Assembly (NCBI GenBank): GCA_038247245.1
Contig: JBBRVE010000003.1
Location: forward strand, 24,907 to 88,906
Reading direction: 5' to 3'
Source of the DNA: JAPWJZ01 sp038247245
GTDB lineage: Bacteria; Pseudomonadota; Alphaproteobacteria; Micavibrionales; UBA2020
DNA: 64,000 nt
Shown here: positions 61,303-64,000 of the stretch, one piece after another
How the letters are laid out: every line of letters begins with the position of its first letter
Position numbering within the stretch: the first letter of the stretch is position 1
Translations under genes and position numbers: made by a program
The notes under the pieces: model-generated
Databases searched by the model: none
Seen by the model: the letters and a program-made list of their open reading frames with translations, nothing else
Told to the model about the DNA's origin: nothing

Positions 61303-62259
61303 ATGCAAGCCGTGCTCCGCCAGACTGCTGCAACCGAAACCGGCCTTTCGCATTTTGATGCGCTGGGATCGCTGACGCCGGCGCGCCTTGCAGGCCTTGC
61401 CGCGCAATTCGCAGTCACGGGCGCGGTGCATGTGACGGACACCGGTCTTGCCACCCGCGCCCAGCTGTTGCCATTAATGAAAGCGCTGGGCTTTGGCGAG
61501 GCGGAGCAGTTTTCGGCAGGCGGGCGCACCGCCGCGACATGGCAGACGAAATGGGCGGCGCCCGGCCTGCGCCACCTCGATTATTATCCGCCGTATCTGT
61601 ACCTGCTGCCGAATGGCGAGATCGGGTATCAGCGCGACTTCCCCGAACGCGTGATGTTTTTCTGCGAAACGCCGCCGGCCTTTGGCGGCCGCACTTTCCT
61701 GCATGCCGCAAAGAAACTGGAATCCGCCCTTGCCGGCAGCACCGCTGGGCGCAGGCTGGTGGATAAAGTTTCCGAACACGGTTTGACAATCGAAACCGGC
61801 TTTATCGACCGCAACCATCCGCAAAAACCGCAAAACTATTTCCAGTCATGGCAGGAAAGATTCGGCAGCGACGACCGCGACACCGCGCTTGCGGCCGCGC
61901 AGAGCCTCACCCGCGAATATGACGCCTGCTGGTGGGTCGAAGATCAGGGACATCCCGTATTGATGACACGCATCACGCTGCCGGGATTTGTGGATGGATA
62001 TATGCGCTTTCCCCGCATCGCGGCGGATGGCCCGATGTTGAAAAACGGTTTCCGCCGCTATCCCTTCGGCAACGGCGTCGAAATGACGGCCGTTGAAAAA
62101 GACCTGCTGAAAAACGCCTATACCGCGACCCGCGAAGGTTATGTGTGGCGGCAGGGCGATTTTATACTGATGGACAATATCCGCTATGCCCATTCCCGCG
62201 AAGCCTTTGCCGGCCCGCGTGAAGTATTGGTCGGCATGGCCGGCCTGAAACAATTATAA
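61303..62259 (+). CDS. TauD/clavaminate synthase-like Fe(II)/2-oxoglutarate enzyme homologue, proximal His missing
   Basis: A 318-aa protein of the TauD/TfdA fold, with PERVMFFCETPPAFGGRTFL and the distal block MDNIRYAHSREAFAGPREV (distal iron His H297 and 2-oxoglutarate Arg). The proximal HxE iron motif, seen as HNE in its tandem paralogue, reads N104-G-E106. So one of the three iron ligands is replaced by Asn. It may be inactive, use iron differently or act as a partner of the downstream paralogue. It begins after a long leader and is followed at 23 bp by the second copy. Confidence 0.82.
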   Translation: MQAVLRQTAATETGLSHFDALGSLTPARLAGLAAQFAVTGAVHVTDTGLATRAQLLPLMKALGFGEAEQFSAGGRTAATWQTKWAAPGLRHLDYYPPYLYLLPNGEIGYQRDFPERVMFFCETPPAFGGRTFLHAAKKLESALAGSTAGRRLVDKVSEHGLTIETGFIDRNHPQKPQNYFQSWQERFGSDDRDTALAAAQSLTREYDACWWVEDQGHPVLMTRITLPGFVDGYMRFPRIAADGPMLKNGFRRYPFGNGVEMTAVEKDLLKNAYTATREGYVWRQGDFILMDNIRYAHSREAFAGPREVLVGMAGLKQL

Positions 62260-62282
62260 AAAAGTCATAAAGGATAGTGACC

Positions 62283-63416
62283 ATGACCGCTCCCGATTCC
62301 GCTCTCCGCTTGGCCGATACCGAACCTGCGCTGGATATGTCGCTGGTCGCCAATGCGACGGAAAATGAACGCTACCGGATGCCGGATAACGAAACGCAAT
62401 GGGCGCAGGATCTGCCTGTTAACGTGTTCGATGCCGAAGGCGAGCTGACGCCGGAGAAAATGGCCGCGATTAAATTGCGCTTCGCCACCCTCGGCACCCT
62501 GCAGGTCATCAACACCGGCATCGTTGCGGCGGAACAGAACGACGTGCCGATGCCGGTGCTGGAGGGGCTGGGTTTTGGCGAGGAAGAACAGTTCAAATGG
62601 GGCGGCCTGACCAGCGGGCGCACCAACCTGAAATACATTTCCAAATGTATGCGCGAAACGGATGACTACCCGAAACACCTTTTCCTGCTGCCGCATAACG
62701 AAATCCTGTACCAGCGTTTCATGCCCGAACGCCTGCTGTTTTTCTGCAGCCGCACGAATGAACGCGGATTGAATGGCGGAGGGCAGGGTGGCCGCACCTT
62801 CGCGCATTGCGCGAAAAAGACGGAAAGCTATATCGCGCAATTCGCCGTCGGCCGCGCGCTGCTGGCACGCATGAAGGAATTCGGCTTCACGATCGAAACC
62901 GGATTCCTGGATGAAAACCACCCGGAAAAATCAAAAAACTATTTCCGGTCGTGGCAGGACCGTTTCGGCACGAATGACCGCGCGGAAGCTCTGAATGTCT
63001 GCGCCGAATCCACGCACCAGTTCGACGAAGGCTTCTGGATGGAAGAACCCGTCACGGCGGCGGACGGATCATCCGTGCCCACGCTGATGACGCGCATCAC
63101 CATCCCCGCATTCAAAACCGATGAACGCGACGGGCAGAGCTACATGCTGTTCCCCCGCGTCGCGCTGGATGGCCCCCGCGCGCATAACGGCCACCGCCGT
63201 TTCCTGATCGGCGACGGCGCAGAACTGACGCAGGAGGAAACCGTCATCCTGCTGCAGGCCTTCATGGCCAGCCGCGAAGGACGCTATTACAGCGAAGGCG
63301 ACATCCTGCTGGTCGATAACATCCGCTATGGCCATTCGCGAGAATCATATGCAGGCAGTCGCAAGATTTACGCATCGATGGCGGGGATGTTCTGGACGGA
63401 TGATGTCGTTTCCTAA
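62283..63416 (+). CDS. TauD/clavaminate synthase-like Fe(II)/2-oxoglutarate dioxygenase
   Basis: A 377-aa paralogue of the preceding gene, with an N-terminal extension of about 50 residues and an insertion before GGRTFAHCAKKTE. The iron site is complete: H138-N-E140 and distal H351 in DNIRYGHSRESYAGS with the 2-oxoglutarate Arg following. Family members hydroxylate, desaturate or cyclise amino-acid-derived substrates using 2-oxoglutarate and O2. The start is ATG 62283 with AAAGGAT 7 bases upstream, rather than the GTG at 62277. A hairpin follows at 63441-63468. The substrate is unknown. Confidence 0.87.
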   Translation: MTAPDSALRLADTEPALDMSLVANATENERYRMPDNETQWAQDLPVNVFDAEGELTPEKMAAIKLRFATLGTLQVINTGIVAAEQNDVPMPVLEGLGFGEEEQFKWGGLTSGRTNLKYISKCMRETDDYPKHLFLLPHNEILYQRFMPERLLFFCSRTNERGLNGGGQGGRTFAHCAKKTESYIAQFAVGRALLARMKEFGFTIETGFLDENHPEKSKNYFRSWQDRFGTNDRAEALNVCAESTHQFDEGFWMEEPVTAADGSSVPTLMTRITIPAFKTDERDGQSYMLFPRVALDGPRAHNGHRRFLIGDGAELTQEETVILLQAFMASREGRYYSEGDILLVDNIRYGHSRESYAGSRKIYASMAGMFWTDDVVS

Positions 63417-63739
63417 CTAGAATCAAAGCGCTGGAATCACGCCGCCACCCTTCTCCAAGGGTGGCGGCATTTCTGCGTCTGTTTTTTCGTGCCGTTCCGT
63501 GGATTCGCCGCGAATCCATGTTTTCGCAGGATATTTTCTGTGAACTGGCGGTACATATCTGCAGTAATTCGATGTTATGCAAAATAAACAGGCACTTACA
63601 AGGTGATTGTCACACAACTGTCACAAAGTCTTTCGCAACTGTTACTTGACCCGCAAATGGCCGTCACACGCAGGGGCGATACTGAACTTAGTAGCGAGCA
63701 AACAACTACGACAAAAAGAGACATAGAGGAGTACACACC
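63417..63739. other. Intergenic region before the sigma factor gene
   Basis: 323 bases without a gene. It holds a hairpin (63441-63468), then TGTCACA at 63608-63614 and 63619-63625, spaced 11 bases, one helical turn. A third CGTCACA-like copy lies near 63662. No GGAAC...GTT pair was found here. ATAGAGGAG just upstream of ATG 63740 is the ribosome binding site of the sigma gene. Confidence 0.5.
63441..63468 (+). terminator. 12-bp hairpin after the dioxygenase genes
   Basis: GCCGCCACCCTT, loop CTCC, AAGGGTGGCGGC: a perfect stem. The T tail is poor (ATTTCTGCG, then a T6 run 12 bases later), so it may be an inefficient terminator. Confidence 0.65.
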
Positions 63740-64000
63740 ATGTTTGAACAAAAAGCACTCATCAGCGAAATGGAAAACCTTCGCCGCTTCGCCCTGCGCC
63801 TGACCCGCAACGCCAGCGACGCAGAAGATCTGGTGCAGTCGACCCTGCTGCGCGCCCTCGAGAAAAAAGAATACTTCGAGGCCGGCACGAACCTGTTCAG
63901 CTGGACGTCCAAAATCATGTTCAACCTGTTTGCGTCGCAATACCGCCGCAAAAAGAAATTCGAAACCCAGTACGATCCCGAGCCGTATATCAACAGCGCA
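63740..64000 (+). CDS. ECF sigma factor (RpoE/EcfG-like), 3'-truncated by window edge
   Basis: The first 87 residues of an extracytoplasmic-function sigma factor. Region 2 is visible: LRRFALRLTRNASDAEDLVQSTLLRALEKKE, then FEAGTNLFSWTSKIMFNLF and SQYRRKKKF. AGTNLFSWTSKIMFN closely follows the EcfG general-stress group pattern (GTNLkAWLftIlrN). Region 4 is beyond the window. ATG 63740 follows AGAGGAG. If it is EcfG, a NepR anti-sigma and PhyR would be expected nearby outside this window; none is present within it. Confidence 0.85.
   Translation, partial: MFEQKALISEMENLRRFALRLTRNASDAEDLVQSTLLRALEKKEYFEAGTNLFSWTSKIMFNLFASQYRRKKKFETQYDPEPYINSA

Noticed and set aside
61133..61375. 80-codon + strand frame before the dioxygenase
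   Set aside because: Its ATG overlaps the promoter -10/start region so would not be in the transcript, it lacks a ribosome binding site and it runs into the dioxygenase gene.
62277..62282. GTG at 62277 as start of the second dioxygenase
   Set aside because: ATG 62283 has better spacing (7 bases) from AAAGGAT.
62283..63416. SyrB2-type halogenase
   Set aside because: Halogenases replace the acidic iron ligand by Gly or Ala; here Glu140 is present in HNE.

Overview
The window reads as chromosomal DNA of a Gram-negative, most likely alphaproteobacterial organism. Pointers are moderate-to-high GC with strong GC/GCC codon preference, a FadL-type outer membrane porin, TldD/TldE, an EcfG-like ECF sigma factor fragment at the right edge, a possible GGAAC...GTT (EcfG-type) promoter, Rcp1-like single-domain response regulators, and an IlvD/Edd-based sugar acid pathway. 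I cannot fix the genus; a Micavibrio/Rhodospirillales-like lineage is only a guess. I saw no tRNA, rRNA, CRISPR array, transposase or phage structural gene.\n\nLeft part (1-11 kb): the 3' end of a cysteine desulfurase, then a long, tightly packed + strand operon. It encodes an SPFH-SHOCT protein, two zinc-ribbon DUF4178 proteins, a 46-aa membrane peptide, a short DUF350 membrane protein, a membrane-fused spermidine synthase homologue, a Tat-exported FAD amine-oxidase-like protein, an unrecognised polytopic membrane protein, AdoMet decarboxylase (SpeD/SpeH) and a Cu+-type P1B ATPase. The gene content suggests a membrane-stress module coupled to polyamine chemistry.\n\n11-24 kb holds general functions: an M3 oligopeptidase, an alpha/beta hydrolase, FadL, a Nudix-like membrane protein, a HAD-like protein with a changed motif I, a two-unit M16 peptidase whose C-terminal unit carries the active site, and a YddA/BacA-like ABC exporter whose start codon abuts a strong hairpin.\n\n23-31 kb is a signalling region. 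It has two stand-alone receivers, a soluble histidine kinase, a hybrid kinase with its OmpR-type regulator, a VWA protein paired with a divergent adenylosuccinate synthetase homologue, and an SGNH hydrolase preceded by a truncated copy.\n\n31-36 kb resembles a small biosynthetic locus (methyltransferase-like protein, stand-alone amino-acid adenylation enzyme, sulfotransferase-like protein, alpha-oxoamine synthase). It is followed by a 1758-aa RTX protein with 18 repeat units. 41.7-57.9 kb is metabolic and housekeeping: AckA/Pta, PepN, a full De Ley-Doudoroff-type galactose (or arabinose) oxidation pathway in two convergent operons, TldD/TldE, Cmk and an Ada-AlkA repair fusion. The right end carries a secreted Q/R/A-rich coiled-coil protein, a Bcr/CflA exporter, two tandem TauD-like dioxygenases (one lacking its first iron-binding His) and the start of an ECF sigma factor gene.\n\nThe best candidates for undescribed biology are the SPFH/DUF4178/DUF350/polyamine operon, the adenylation plus oxoamine synthase locus, the VWA plus divergent AdSS pair, and the asymmetric tandem dioxygenases.
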